Shown: positions 52,394 through 61,562 of the stretch, in pieces
Layout of the letters: every line of letters begins with the position of its first letter
How positions within the stretch are numbered: the stretch's first letter is position 1
NCBI GenBank assembly: GCA_037200985.1
Contig: JBBCGJ010000001.1
Coordinates: 2,022,756-2,086,755, forward strand
Direction of reading: 5' to 3'
Source: Rhizomicrobium sp.
GTDB taxonomy: Bacteria; Pseudomonadota; Alphaproteobacteria; Micropepsales; Micropepsaceae
Length of the DNA stretch: 64,000 bases
The notes under the pieces: model-generated
What the model was told of the DNA's origin: nothing
What the model saw: the letters and a program-made list of their open reading frames with translations, nothing else
Database searches by the model: none
Translations under genes and position numbers: made by a program

Positions 52394-52978
52394 TTAGTGG
52401 TCCACCAGCGACTGCAACAAGGCCGCGGTGCGTTCGATGAAGACTTCGCGCTCGCGCCCTTCCAGCGGCTCGTCGCGGATCAGCCGCTCGACGAGCAGGC
52501 CGATGAAGACGGAGGCGAAGAGGCGGGCGCGCGCCTCGACGTCGGGGCCGCCGATCCATTCGCGGATCGGCCCCATGAAGCGCTCCTGCACCGCTTGGTT
52601 CAGCAGCGGCGCGGTGGTCGGGTTGGTCGCGGCCTGGAGCAGGAATTCGAAGGCGTGGGTGCGCTCGACATGCTGATGGGCGTGGCCGGCCATCATCCTG
52701 GCGACCTCTGCCGCGAAGGCGCTCCGGTCCCAGTGCGAGATCGCGTCGGGCGCGATGGAGTCCTTGAGGGCCGCCGCGAAGAGCCCGTCCTTGCCGCCGA
52801 AATAGCGGTTGATCAGCGCCGCGTCGGCGCCGGCCTCGGCCGCGATGTCGCGCAGGAAGGCGCCGTCATAGCCGGATTTGGCGAAATGCTTCTTGGCGGC
52901 GGCGAGGATGGCGGCGCGAGTCGCCTCGGCATCGCGCTTGCGCGCGCGTTCCGGAGCGAGGGCGGCGGCGTTTGTCAT
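52394..52978 (-). CDS. TetR family transcriptional regulator
   Basis: A 194-residue regulator with the N-terminal TetR helix-turn-helix (about residues 18-62: TRAAILAAAKKHFAKSGYDG, LRDIAAEAGADAALINRYFG). The C-terminal half is a variable helical ligand domain with a CefD-like/DUF1956-type feel. It lies 22 nt upstream of the di-iron protein gene on the same strand and probably controls the di-iron-ferredoxin-P450 genes and itself. The 278 bases upstream (52979-53256) hold no gene; a GGGCCCCGGGGGCC palindrome at about 53127 is the only notable feature. Confidence 0.9.
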   Translation of the reverse strand: MTNAAALAPERARKRDAEATRAAILAAAKKHFAKSGYDGAFLRDIAAEAGADAALINRYFGGKDGLFAAALKDSIAPDAISHWDRSAFAAEVARMMAGHAHQHVERTHAFEFLLQAATNPTTAPLLNQAVQERFMGPIREWIGGPDVEARARLFASVFIGLLVERLIRDEPLEGREREVFIERTAALLQSLVDH

Positions 52979-53256
52979 TCTGGGATGACACGGTGGCGAG
53001 GCCGACGACCGATGTCAACGGGGAATGACATCCTTCTGCCGAGTCAGGCAGGCACGCAGCATACTAAATGTTGTAGGTCACCACGGCGGCACCACATCGT
53101 ACTGTTTTCGAGGTCGCGACGAGGGCCCCGGGGGCCACGGAAGGACCGCCGCCTTTTGAAATGGTGTCCAGCGCCCGCCGCATCAAGAGGCTCGCCACGA
53201 CGCGCCGGCCCGCGAATCTGGAATAATGTCGGGCTTGGAAAACAAAGGCCCGAAGC

Positions 53257-53685
53257 ATGGACGATCTCGAGCAGCGGCGCCTGCAGGTGGTGCGCGACCA
53301 CATGCATCTGGAAACCGTGCATGACTGGGACGGCGTGCTCGCGACGTTCGAGCATCCGCATTACGACATCAATGACGGCGGGGCCGTGTTCATCGGCGAG
53401 GCTGCCGTGCGGCGCTATTTCCAGAATTCGCGGACGCCGTTTCCCGACCAGGGCAACGAGATCATCGCCATCGCGGCGGCGGGCGACACCGTGCTGGTCG
53501 AGTTCTGGCTGACGGGCACGCATCTGGGGCCCTTGCGCCGCGGCGACCGCACCATCGCGCCGACCGGCCGCGCCTTCCGCGTCCGCATGGCCGCGACGTT
53601 CGCGTTCAAGCCGGGCTCGGACAAGATCGTCTGCGAGCGGCCCTATATCGACCCGGGCGCGGTCGACCGGGCGTTGGGGATTTAA
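53257..53685 (+). CDS. SnoaL-like (NTF2 fold) protein
   Basis: A 142-residue cone-fold protein with the typical N-terminal helix MDDLEQRRLQVVRDHM and TVHDWDGVLATFEHPHYDI. The carrier-type core EAAVRRYFQNSRTPFPDQGN matches the SnoaL-like polyketide cyclase/ester cyclase group (phenotype unknown). Possible acid-base residues are His and Asp in HPHYDIND. It is transcribed alone and ends near the palindromic repeat at 53.7 kb. Function uncertain. Confidence 0.75.
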   Translation: MDDLEQRRLQVVRDHMHLETVHDWDGVLATFEHPHYDINDGGAVFIGEAAVRRYFQNSRTPFPDQGNEIIAIAAAGDTVLVEFWLTGTHLGPLRRGDRTIAPTGRAFRVRMAATFAFKPGSDKIVCERPYIDPGAVDRALGI

Positions 53686-53691
53686 GCTTCT

Positions 53692-53792
53692 CTGTCATGC
53701 CCGCGTAGGCGGGCATCCAGATGACGCGTCCCCGGTACTTGCAGCAGTTTCCGCGGTTCAACTGGATGGTCCGCATTCGCGGGCCATGACAG
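53692..53792. repeat. Inverted pair of a dispersed palindromic repeat
   Basis: Two facing copies of a GTCATGCCCGC...GCGGGCATCCAG-type unit (53694-53720 and 53762-53790) are bounded by CTGTCATG and CATGACAG. A single copy is at 37806-37832. The element fills the gap between two convergent genes and could form a cruciform or work as a bidirectional terminator. Confidence 0.75.
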
Positions 53793-53796
53793 AGCG

Positions 53797-54906
53797 CTAA
53801 TACACCACCACGCTGCGGATCGACTTGCCTTCTTCCATCAGGTGGAACGCGTCGTTGATCTTTTCCAGCGGCAGGACATGCGTGATCATCGGGTCGATCT
53901 GGATCAGGCCCTTCATGTACCAGTCGACGATCCTGGGCGTGTCGGTGCGGCCGCGCGCGCCGCCGAAGGCCGAGCCGCGCCACACCCGGCCCGTCACGAG
54001 CTGGAACGGCCGCGTCGAAATCTCGGCGCCCGCCGGCGCCACGCCGATGACGATGCTCTCGCCCCAGCCGCGATGGCAGGCCTCCAGCGCCTGGCGCATC
54101 ACGTTCACATTGCCGGTGCAGTCGAAGGTGTAGTCCGCGCCGCCCTCGGTCAGCGCCACGAGATGGGCGACGAGATCGCCCTCGACCTTCTTCGGATTCA
54201 CAAAATGCGTCATGCCGAAGCGCTCGCCCCACGCCTTCTTGTCGTCGTTGAGATCGACGCCGACGATCATCTGGGCGCCGACGAATTTCAGCCCCTGGAT
54301 CACGTTGAGGCCGATGCCGCCCAGGCCGAACACGATGGCGTTCGAGCCGGGCTTGACCTTCGCCGTGTTGATCACCGCGCCGACGCCGGTGGTGACGCCG
54401 CAGCCGCAATAGCAGGCCTTGTCGAACGGCGCGTCGTCGCGGATCTTCGCCACCGCGATCTCCGGCAGCACGGTGTAGTTCGAGAAGGTCGAGCAGCCCA
54501 TGTAGTGGTGGATCAGTTGGCCCTTGTAGGAGAAGCGCGAGGTGCCGTCGGGCATCAGGCCCTTGCCCTGGGTGGCGCGGATCGCGGTGCACAGATTGGT
54601 CTTGCCCGAGAGGCACGACTTACATTGCCGGCATTCCGGCGTGTAGAGCGGGATGACGTGGTCGCCCGGCTTGACGGAGGTCACGCCGGCGCCGACCTCG
54701 CGCACGACGCCGGCCCCCTCATGGCCGAGGATCGAGGGGAACAGGCCTTCGGAATCGAGGCCCGACAGCGTGTACTGGTCGGTGTGGCAGATGCCGGTCG
54801 CCTTGATCTCGACCAGCACTTCGCCCGCTTTGGGGCCTTCGAGGTCGAGCTCCACGATCTCCAGCGGCTTCTTCGCCTCGAAGGCGACGGCGGCACGTGT
54901 TTTCAA
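53797..54906 (-). CDS. adhC: Class III alcohol dehydrogenase / S-(hydroxymethyl)glutathione dehydrogenase
   Basis: A 369-residue zinc dehydrogenase that oxidises the glutathione-formaldehyde adduct and reduces S-nitrosoglutathione; it also oxidises long-chain primary alcohols. Catalytic-zinc residues lie in [11 protein letters not shown] and GHEGAG, the four structural-zinc cysteines in [17 protein letters not shown], and the NAD motif in [15 protein letters not shown] chose a TTG at 54906 because it yields the family N-terminus [17 protein letters not shown] at the exact family length and has GGGAG upstream; an ATG at 54945 would add 13 unrelated residues. It may also take terminal alcohols made by CYP153. 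Confidence 0.92.
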   Translation of the reverse strand: MKTRAAVAFEAKKPLEIVELDLEGPKAGEVLVEIKATGICHTDQYTLSGLDSEGLFPSILGHEGAGVVREVGAGVTSVKPGDHVIPLYTPECRQCKSCLSGKTNLCTAIRATQGKGLMPDGTSRFSYKGQLIHHYMGCSTFSNYTVLPEIAVAKIRDDAPFDKACYCGCGVTTGVGAVINTAKVKPGSNAIVFGLGGIGLNVIQGLKFVGAQMIVGVDLNDDKKAWGERFGMTHFVNPKKVEGDLVAHLVALTEGGADYTFDCTGNVNVMRQALEACHRGWGESIVIGVAPAGAEISTRPFQLVTGRVWRGSAFGGARGRTDTPRIVDWYMKGLIQIDPMITHVLPLEKINDAFHLMEEGKSIRSVVVY

Positions 54907-55085
54907 GCTTGGGGTCTCCCGTCGACGATGGATATGCGCTGCCATGCGGCATCAGGGCGCCGGCATGCGCCTCGGTTTCGCGCGGAAATTTGCATGCTTT
55001 GGGAAAAGCGCCAAGTTCACCCCCCGGACGACGTTACGAAAGCCGGTTCCGAGCGTTAACGAACGCCAACCAGGGAACCCGCCCC

Positions 55086-55247
55086 ATGCATGTCGATATC
55101 GTGACGCTCCAGCCGCTGATCGCACTGATCTTCGGCATCCTGATCCTGATCGTGCCGCGGATCCTCAATTATCTGATCGCCATCTATCTGATTCTGATCG
55201 GTATATTGGGCCTCTTCCCGCACCTGCTCGGCCATGTGACCGGCTGA
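55086..55247 (+). CDS. DUF3096 small membrane protein
   Basis: A 53-residue peptide with two hydrophobic helices (about 8-25 and 27-50: LIALIFGILILIVPRILNYL, then IAIYLILIGILGLF). It matches the DUF3096 family of tiny membrane proteins, which have no known function. The ATG at 55086 has AGGGA upstream. It is followed 81 nt later by another small gene on the same strand. Confidence 0.8.
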   Translation: MHVDIVTLQPLIALIFGILILIVPRILNYLIAIYLILIGILGLFPHLLGHVTG

Positions 55248-55328
55248 CAGCAACCTTCCGCGAAACGGTCCGTTTCCTCTCCGCGAGGCCGAGGCGCACG
55301 CGCGCGCCGGCCGCGAACGGAGGACGCC

Positions 55329-55586
55329 ATGACGACCGCGAAACAGACGGGGACTGCGGCCAGGAAGCAGACGCCCGAAGAGCACAAGACGCAGGAAGAC
55401 AAGATCGACCGGCAGATGAAGGACTCCTTCCCGGCGTCCGATCCGCCGTCCTTCTCAGGCGGCAAGCACATCATCGGCGCCCCTACTGAGCGCGAAAGCG
55501 ATTCGCCGACGCCGGACACCCATGCGGTGAAGGAAGCCGAGAAGAAGGTGAAGACCGGCGACGCGAAGGTGCCGCACACCTATTAA
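55329..55586 (+). CDS. Small hydrophilic protein with FPASDPPS motif
   Basis: An 85-residue charged, probably disordered protein. The motif KDSFPASDPPSFSGG near residues 36-50 recurs in many short alphaproteobacterial and actinobacterial proteins of unknown function, often near stress genes. There is no signal peptide or membrane segment. It lies in tandem with the DUF3096 gene. Function unknown. Confidence 0.7.
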   Translation: MTTAKQTGTAARKQTPEEHKTQEDKIDRQMKDSFPASDPPSFSGGKHIIGAPTERESDSPTPDTHAVKEAEKKVKTGDAKVPHTY

Positions 55587-55598
55587 TCAATAACAGCC

Positions 55599-55692
55599 GT
55601 CATCGCCCGTCCCGACGCTGTCGCTAGGACTTTGCGGGCGACCCGATTTGGCCGAGAGAGAAATGGGCTGCCCGGACAAGCCGGGCAATGAC
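55599..55692. repeat. Palindromic intergenic element
   Basis: The ends GTCATCGCCCG (55599-55609) and CGGGCAATGAC (55682-55692) form an inverted pair with an inner GCCCGGACAAGCCGGGC hairpin (about 55671-55686). It lies between convergent genes and is related in core (GTCAT...GCCCG) to the repeats at 37.8 and 53.7 kb. Confidence 0.55.
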
Positions 55693-55734
55693 GACTTTTA
55701 CGTGGGTGATCTCAAGCCGAAACAATTTTAGCAG

Positions 55735-56799
55735 TTATTCCGCCGCCTTCGCCGTTTTGCGGCCGAGCGCGATGCGTTCTTCCGCCATGCGGTCGGCGAT
55801 GACGTTGGTCGGCTCGCCGTCCTTCGCGGCGCGGGTGAAGATGGCGCCCAGCGTGTCGGCGATGGCGAGGACGCGGCGGTTCACTTCGTCGTCGCTCCAA
55901 TTCTCGATCTGCGCCGCCACGCGGATGATGCCGCCGCCATTGATCACATAGTCCGGCGCATAGAGGACATCGCGGTCGCGCAGCATCGCGCCGTGATGGT
56001 CGCGGGCGAGCTGGTTGTTGGCGCCGCCGGCGACGACGCGGGCGTGCAGCCGCGGGATCGACTGGTCGTTCAGGATCGCGCCCAGCGCGTTGGGCGAAAG
56101 CACGTCGCACTCGCAGGTCACGATCTGGTCCGGCGTCGCGGCGACGGCGTGCAGCGTCTCGACCGCCTCGGCCACCGCTTTCAGGTTCGTGTCGGCGACG
56201 ATCAGCCGGGCGCCTTCCGCATGCAGCCGCTTCGCCACGCCCATGCCGACCTTGCCCAGGCCCTGGATCGCGACGGTGAGGCCCTTGGCGGTATCGGCGC
56301 CGAGGCGGTGCTTCACGGCCGCCTTGAGGCCGGCGAAGACGCCGAGCGCGGTGGCGGGGCCCGAATCGCCGCCGGCCTTGCCGGGCTGGTCGTAGCCCGC
56401 GATGTACGGCGTGCCGCGCGCGATCGCCGGCATGTCGGCCGGCAGGATGCCGACATCCATCGCGGTGATGTAGCGCCCGCCGAGCGTGTTGACCGCCGCC
56501 GCGAAGGCGGCGAATTTCGCGTCCGACTTGTCGGTCGCGGGATTGCCGAGGATCACCGCCTTGCCGCCGCCGAGCGGCAGATCGGCGATGGCGTTCTTGT
56601 AGGACATCCCCTTGGAGAGGCGCAGCGCGTCGGTCAGCGCCGCGTCGGGCGTGGCATAGGGATACATCCGCGTGCCGCCGCAGGCGGCGCCGAGCGCGGT
56701 CGAGTGGATCGCGATGATCGCCTTCAGGCCCGTCTTCCTGTCGTCGAAAAAGGCGACCGCCTCGTGGTGATCGAAGTCGGGGGAATCGAACACGTTCAT
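55735..56799 (-). CDS. Leucine dehydrogenase-type Glu/Leu/Phe/Val dehydrogenase
   Basis: A 354-residue NAD-dependent amino-acid dehydrogenase that converts leucine or a related branched or aromatic amino acid to its keto acid plus ammonia. Visible are ALGAACGGTRMYPYA near residue 37, the substrate lysines in LSKGMSYKNAIADLPLGGGK (near 67-86), AMDVGI, and the Rossmann motif IQGLGKVGMGVAKRL. The ATG at 56799 starts MNVFDSPDF; upstream sequence is not typical. It diverges from phenylalanine hydroxylase across 176 nt, so joint control of amino-acid degradation is likely. Confidence 0.92.
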   Translation of the reverse strand: MNVFDSPDFDHHEAVAFFDDRKTGLKAIIAIHSTALGAACGGTRMYPYATPDAALTDALRLSKGMSYKNAIADLPLGGGKAVILGNPATDKSDAKFAAFAAAVNTLGGRYITAMDVGILPADMPAIARGTPYIAGYDQPGKAGGDSGPATALGVFAGLKAAVKHRLGADTAKGLTVAIQGLGKVGMGVAKRLHAEGARLIVADTNLKAVAEAVETLHAVAATPDQIVTCECDVLSPNALGAILNDQSIPRLHARVVAGGANNQLARDHHGAMLRDRDVLYAPDYVINGGGIIRVAAQIENWSDDEVNRRVLAIADTLGAIFTRAAKDGEPTNVIADRMAEERIALGRKTAKAAE

Positions 56800-56975
56800 G
56801 CGGGTGACCTTTGTTCCGGCGCGCTGCTGCGACCATAGCGCGTCGGCACCGCAATTGGCTTGCGACTTTGAAGGCGCGGGCCGCAACACTGGTGCCGGTT
56901 GGGCGCGGGTTGCGCAACAAAAAACGGGCACGCGACGCGCTTTACAGCAGGGGTTCGGCGTCCTCTTATCCGGTC

Positions 56976-57845
56976 ATGGACAGTCTCGACACCCTGCGAA
57001 TCAAGCACCCGGACATCCGGCCCGATTTCACGATCCGGCAGCATTGGGAGCGCTATGGCGCCGCCGAACACGGCACCTGGAAGACGCTGTACGAGCGCCA
57101 GGCCAGCGTGCTGCCCGGGCGCGCCTGCGACGAATTCCTCGCCGGGCTGAAGAAACTCGACCTGGTGTCCGACGCGATTCCCGATTTCGAGCGGCTGTCG
57201 GACGGGCTGGAGAAGCTGACCGGCTGGCGTGTCGTCGCCGTGCCGTCGCTGGTGCCGGATGAGATCTTCTTCGACCACCTCGCCAACCGGCGCTTTCCCG
57301 CCGGCCAATTCATCCGCCGCGCCGATCAACTCGACTATATCGAGGAGCCGGACGTCTTCCACGACGTGTTCGGCCATGTGCCGATGCTCGCCCATCCGGT
57401 CTTCGCCGATTACATGCAGGCTTACGGCAAGGGCGGGATGCGGGCGCTGAACGAGTTTCACGCGCTGAAGAATCTGGCGCGGCTCTATTGGTATACGGTC
57501 GAGTTCGGGCTGATCGCGGGCAAGGAGGGCTTGCGCATCTACGGTTCGGGCATCGTGTCGAGCCGGGCGGAATCGATCTACGCGGTCGAGAGCCCCTCGC
57601 CCAACCGCATCGGCTTCGACCTGGAGCGCGTGATGCGCACCGAATATCGCATCGACGATTTCCAGGAGAGCTATTTCGTCATCGAATCGTTCGACCGGCT
57701 GTTCGCCGAGACCTACAAGGACTTCGCGGCGCTCTACGCCAAGCTCGAGGGCGGCGCGACCTACAAGCCGGGCGACATCCTGGCGTCGGACCGCGTGTAC
57801 CATCCCGGCACCCACAGCTATGTCGGCGGCAGCCACGCGGCATAG
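56976..57845 (+). CDS. phhA: Phenylalanine-4-hydroxylase
   Basis: A 289-residue iron enzyme that hydroxylates phenylalanine to tyrosine with tetrahydropterin and O2. The iron ligands His129 and His134 (DVFHDVFGHVPML) and Glu176 (YTVEFGL) are in place, and GSGIVSS and the substrate-site region follow. The length matches bacterial monomeric forms (about 260-300). The ATG at 56976 has only a weak ribosome site. It is divergent from the leucine dehydrogenase gene. No pterin-carbinolamine dehydratase is adjacent. Confidence 0.95.
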   Translation: MDSLDTLRIKHPDIRPDFTIRQHWERYGAAEHGTWKTLYERQASVLPGRACDEFLAGLKKLDLVSDAIPDFERLSDGLEKLTGWRVVAVPSLVPDEIFFDHLANRRFPAGQFIRRADQLDYIEEPDVFHDVFGHVPMLAHPVFADYMQAYGKGGMRALNEFHALKNLARLYWYTVEFGLIAGKEGLRIYGSGIVSSRAESIYAVESPSPNRIGFDLERVMRTEYRIDDFQESYFVIESFDRLFAETYKDFAALYAKLEGGATYKPGDILASDRVYHPGTHSYVGGSHAA

Positions 57846-57857
57846 CCGGCCGGCCAT

Positions 57858-58571
57858 TTACAGGAGTTCTGCCACCAGCGGGCGGTAGTCGGTCATGGCG
57901 CGCAGATAGGCGGCGATCCCGGCGGCGGGCACGAAGACCGGTTCGGCCATCTCGTCGTCCTCGCGGTGCGCGAACGCCGCGCGCACCCCGTCGCAGGTCA
58001 GCGCCGTGTCGAGCGCGGCGATGACGAGCACGTTGGAGGTCGTCGACAGCACGACGCCGAGGCCCGTCATCGGCCCGAGCCGGCCCGGTTCGATGCCGAG
58101 CTCTTCGCGGATTTCCTTGCGGAAATTGTGGGCGAGGTCCGGCGGGGCGTCGTCCGGCTGGAAGCCGCCGCCGATGAAATCGATGGCACCGTTGATCGCG
58201 CGCTTGCCGAAGACGTAATGCCCATCGGCGGTCCCGAGCAGCGCGGCGGTCGAGATGTGATGGAAGGGCGCGAGGCCGCGGGCGGCGTGCTCCGCGTGCA
58301 GCGGGCGGAACGTCGCGATGTGGCGGAAGGCGGCGGTGCCGAGGCGCAGGATACCGCGTCCCTCGGTGAGATCCTCGATATGGGTGAGCCGGTAATGCGT
58401 GCCGTCCCACAAAATGTGATTGCGCTCGGCGGCCGCAGCGACCCGTTTCGTCCAGGCCTCGGCGACCAGCGCCTCATAGGCGTCGTCGCAGCGCCAGGGC
58501 GCCTCGGCCACGGACAAGGCGAAGGCATCCAGCGCGAACGGACCTTTGAGCAGGATGCGCGGCTCGTACAT
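57858..58571 (-). CDS. Nudix-fold hydrolase-like protein
   Basis: A 237-residue protein whose second half resembles a Nudix domain: FIGGGFQPDD starts the box and KEIREELGIE (near residue 155) ends it, with the metal-binding E-E pair retained. The N-terminal half (residues 1-100) is of unknown type with a WDGTHYRL segment. It may hydrolyse a nucleotide-sugar or other diphosphate, or be a sensing domain. It starts 8 nt after the metallo-beta-lactamase-fold gene stop. Confidence 0.7.
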   Translation of the reverse strand: MYEPRILLKGPFALDAFALSVAEAPWRCDDAYEALVAEAWTKRVAAAAERNHILWDGTHYRLTHIEDLTEGRGILRLGTAAFRHIATFRPLHAEHAARGLAPFHHISTAALLGTADGHYVFGKRAINGAIDFIGGGFQPDDAPPDLAHNFRKEIREELGIEPGRLGPMTGLGVVLSTTSNVLVIAALDTALTCDGVRAAFAHREDDEMAEPVFVPAAGIAAYLRAMTDYRPLVAELL

Positions 58572-58579
58572 GGGCGTCC

Positions 58580-59341
58580 TCAATCCACCGGGCGCGGGGC
58601 TTGCGGCACCGTTTGCCAAAACTCCGGATCGTGACCGTAGAAGATGCGGGCACCGTCCGACTGCATCTGCCGCAAAAGCGCGAGGGTCTCCAGCATCTGC
58701 GCGCGATTGTAGAGGCTGGCCGGCAGGTGCAGCGCCTCCAGCGTGCGCTTGAGGTAGCAGCAATCGGCGGCCAGCACGATCGTGCCGCTCGCGGTCCGCA
58801 CCCGCAGCGATTGATGGCCGGGCGTGTGGCCCGGGGTCGGGAACACGACCACGCTGCCGTCGCCGAACAGGTCGAGCTCGCCGTCGAGCTCGCGGACGCT
58901 CGCCATGTGTTCGAAGTCGAGCGGGTTGTAGAGGCCGGCCGCCTGGGTGTTGGGGCGATGCGCCGAGCGCCATTCCTTCGCATGCACGATCAGCGTCGCG
59001 TTCGGGAAGAAACCGTTGCCGCCGCAATGGTCGTAATGCAGGTGCGAGTTGACGACATAGCGGATGTCGGCGGGCGCGAGGCCGAGGCGGGCGAGCCGGC
59101 TCGCGATGTCGGCGCCTTGCGGGAAATCGATCTCCCAATCCTTGGCGGTGGGGCCGAGCAGCTCGGCCTGGCGCTGGCGCAGTTCGACGTTCAGGCCGGT
59201 GTCGAACAGGACCCTGCCCTGTTCGTGGACGATCAGATAGGCCGGCACGGGGACGGTGAGCTTACCGCTCTCCCCTTCGAGGAAGCCGTTCCGGTCGCCG
59301 GTGACGTGGCCGCAGGTAAAGGCGAAGAGCGCGACCGTCAT
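58580..59341 (-). CDS. Metallo-beta-lactamase-fold hydrolase, N-acyl-homoserine-lactonase-like
   Basis: A 253-residue MBL-fold enzyme with the dinuclear zinc motif H-x-H-x-D-H (SHLHYDHCGGN, His100 to His105). Further ligands are probably in TPGHTPGHQSL and AADCCYL, with a late GHDPEFW. The fold and length are those of AHL lactonases (AttM/AiiA-like), but the exact substrate could be another lactone or ester. It begins 1 nt after the dsbD stop and is followed by the Nudix gene, forming a three-gene unit. Confidence 0.85.
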   Translation of the reverse strand: MTVALFAFTCGHVTGDRNGFLEGESGKLTVPVPAYLIVHEQGRVLFDTGLNVELRQRQAELLGPTAKDWEIDFPQGADIASRLARLGLAPADIRYVVNSHLHYDHCGGNGFFPNATLIVHAKEWRSAHRPNTQAAGLYNPLDFEHMASVRELDGELDLFGDGSVVVFPTPGHTPGHQSLRVRTASGTIVLAADCCYLKRTLEALHLPASLYNRAQMLETLALLRQMQSDGARIFYGHDPEFWQTVPQAPRPVD

Positions 59342-59342
59342 G

Positions 59343-61409
59343 TCAGGACCCGTTCAATGCGGAGAGGACTTCGCCCTCGGTCAGGATTTGCGGCAGCACC
59401 TTGGGCGCGGCGGCGCCGGGCGCGTAATAGAGATAGAGCGGCACGCCGGATCGTCCGTGAGCGGAGAGAAGCGCGGTGATCGCCGGATCGCGGCGCGTCC
59501 AGTCGGCGACGAGATAGGCGACGTGGCGGTCGGAAAAGGCCTGGCGGACGCGCTCGCGCGACAGCGCCGTCTCGTCGTTGACGAGGCAGGTGATGCACCA
59601 GGCGGCGGTGGCGTTGACGAACACGGCGCGGCCCCCGGCGCGCAGGCTTGCAAGGCTCGCGGCCGAATAGGGCTGCGACGGGATGCCGGTGACGTTGATG
59701 TTGCCCGCGGGCGCAGGTGCCGACCGCAGGAAGGACAGGCAGGAGAGCGCCGCGAGGATGGCGATCAGCGTGACCAGCGCGCCGATGCCGCGCCCGCGCG
59801 GGGTGAAGGCGCGGCTGACGCCCCAGATCCAGGCGCCGAAACCGGCCGCGACCATCGCGGCCAGGATCGCCGCCACGGCGTTGGCGCCGGCCTGCCGCGC
59901 CAGCACCCAGACCAGCCACGCCGCCGTGCCGTACATCGCGAAAGCGAGCGCCTGCTTGAAGCGGATCATCCAGGGGCCGGGGCGCGGCAGGGCGCGCATC
60001 AGCATCGGCGAGATGCCGACCGCCACGAAGGGCGCCGCGAAGCCGAGGCCGAGCGCCAGGAAGATGCCGAGGGCGGGCGCGGCCGGCTGCGTCAGCGCAT
60101 AGCCGAGCGCGGCGGCCATGAACGGCGCGGTGCAGGGCGCGGCGACCGCGACGGCGAGGACGCCGGTGAAGAACGAGCCGGCAGTACCGCCGGCGCGGGT
60201 CAGGCCGTCGCCGCCGCCGAAGCCCGCGACCTCGAACACGCCCGACAGGTTGAGACCGACGCCGAACATCAGGAGCGCGAAGCCGGCCACCACCAGCGGC
60301 TCCTGGAGCTGGAAACCCCAGCCGATCGCGGCGCCGCCGCCGCGCAAGGCGAGCAGCAAGCCGCCGAGCGCGAGGACGCTGAGCACGGCACCGGCGCCAT
60401 AGGCGAAGCTCTCGCGCACCGCTTCGCTGCGGTCGCGGCCCGAGAGCGAGGACAGCGCGAAGGCCTTCATCGCCAGGATGGGCAGCACGCACGGCATCAG
60501 GTTCAGGATCAGCCCGCCCAGGAAGGCGAGAAGCAGAGCGGCGCCAAGTCCGATCCCGCTTTCGCCGTTGCCGGAGTCGAAGGAGGCTTCGGGCACCGGC
60601 CCCGGAAGCGCCTTGACCCGCAGGGGCTGCACCGACCCGTCCGACGATGTGAGAACCAGCACGCCTTCCAGCGCACCGCCCGTCTTCGCGAGCTTCTTGC
60701 CCGGCGACAGGCGCAGCACGAGGCCATCGGCGGCGAAGCCCATGCCCTGCGCCGAGGGTCCGTTCACCATGCCGTCGCTGGACGGAAAAAACTCCGCGTG
60801 CAGCGGATGCGCCGCGGCGAGCGGCTTGGCGGCGACGAAAAGATCGAGCGTGTCGCCCAGGCGGTAGCGCGTCGCCCAGGGCGAGGGCGCGGGCAGCTTC
60901 GCGCGCGCCGCGGCGAACAGGGCGGCCTCTGGCGATGCGGTCGGCGCGCCGATGGTGACGCGCAGCGACAGCGCCGCGTCTTCGGGGATGCAGACTTCCT
61001 TGCAGACCAGCCACGCCGCCGCCGCCTTCAGCGTGACGACGTCGCCGGGCTTCGCATCCTTCGGCGCGGTGACGGTGGCGAGAATCCAGACCTTGCCCTC
61101 ATAACCGAAATCCATGAACGGGCCGACCGGCAGGCGCTTGGGATACGGCCATTGCAGCGGACCGGACGTCCATCCCGCGGGCAGTTTCCAGTCGAGCGTC
61201 GTCGGCTGGCCGACATCGCCGGGATTGCGCCAGTAGGTGTGCCAGCCGGGGCGGATGTCCTGCTCGAAGGCGACGGTCTCGGTGCCGCCGGGCGCGAGGG
61301 CGTCGTGTTCGGCGATCAGCCGCGCATGGACCTTGGGCAGGTCGTCGATCTGCGCCGGCGCCGGAGTGGCGAAAAACAACGCCAGCAGGAGGGGCAAAAG
61401 CCGCTTCAT
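59343..61409 (-). CDS. Thiol:disulfide interchange protein DsbD/ScsB-like
   Basis: A 688-residue membrane protein that carries electrons from cytoplasmic thioredoxin to periplasmic thiols. A signal peptide (1-20) precedes an N-terminal periplasmic domain with a Cys pair (LVCKEVCIPE near 130). The eight-helix CcdA-like core carries its two Cys in LNLMPCVLPILAMK and AAPCTAPFMAAALG. A C-terminal thioredoxin-like domain has AWCITC. All six cysteines are present. The long N-terminal domain places it closer to ScsB than to E. coli DsbD. It is followed 1 nt later by the MBL-fold gene. Confidence 0.92.
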   Translation of the reverse strand: MKRLLPLLLALFFATPAPAQIDDLPKVHARLIAEHDALAPGGTETVAFEQDIRPGWHTYWRNPGDVGQPTTLDWKLPAGWTSGPLQWPYPKRLPVGPFMDFGYEGKVWILATVTAPKDAKPGDVVTLKAAAAWLVCKEVCIPEDAALSLRVTIGAPTASPEAALFAAARAKLPAPSPWATRYRLGDTLDLFVAAKPLAAAHPLHAEFFPSSDGMVNGPSAQGMGFAADGLVLRLSPGKKLAKTGGALEGVLVLTSSDGSVQPLRVKALPGPVPEASFDSGNGESGIGLGAALLLAFLGGLILNLMPCVLPILAMKAFALSSLSGRDRSEAVRESFAYGAGAVLSVLALGGLLLALRGGGAAIGWGFQLQEPLVVAGFALLMFGVGLNLSGVFEVAGFGGGDGLTRAGGTAGSFFTGVLAVAVAAPCTAPFMAAALGYALTQPAAPALGIFLALGLGFAAPFVAVGISPMLMRALPRPGPWMIRFKQALAFAMYGTAAWLVWVLARQAGANAVAAILAAMVAAGFGAWIWGVSRAFTPRGRGIGALVTLIAILAALSCLSFLRSAPAPAGNINVTGIPSQPYSAASLASLRAGGRAVFVNATAAWCITCLVNDETALSRERVRQAFSDRHVAYLVADWTRRDPAITALLSAHGRSGVPLYLYYAPGAAAPKVLPQILTEGEVLSALNGS

Positions 61410-61562
61410 CCTTGCGTCATAGCCGCGTCCGCGAGGCATAGCCAGCGCCCTCGCGGGGGTGTGACTTGGAGGCATCCAACCCCGCCGTCAGACGACAGCG
61501 AAAATTATTCCGCACATCCATCGAGATGCTAGGTTCGCGCAAACACCATCGAGGAAACGATC

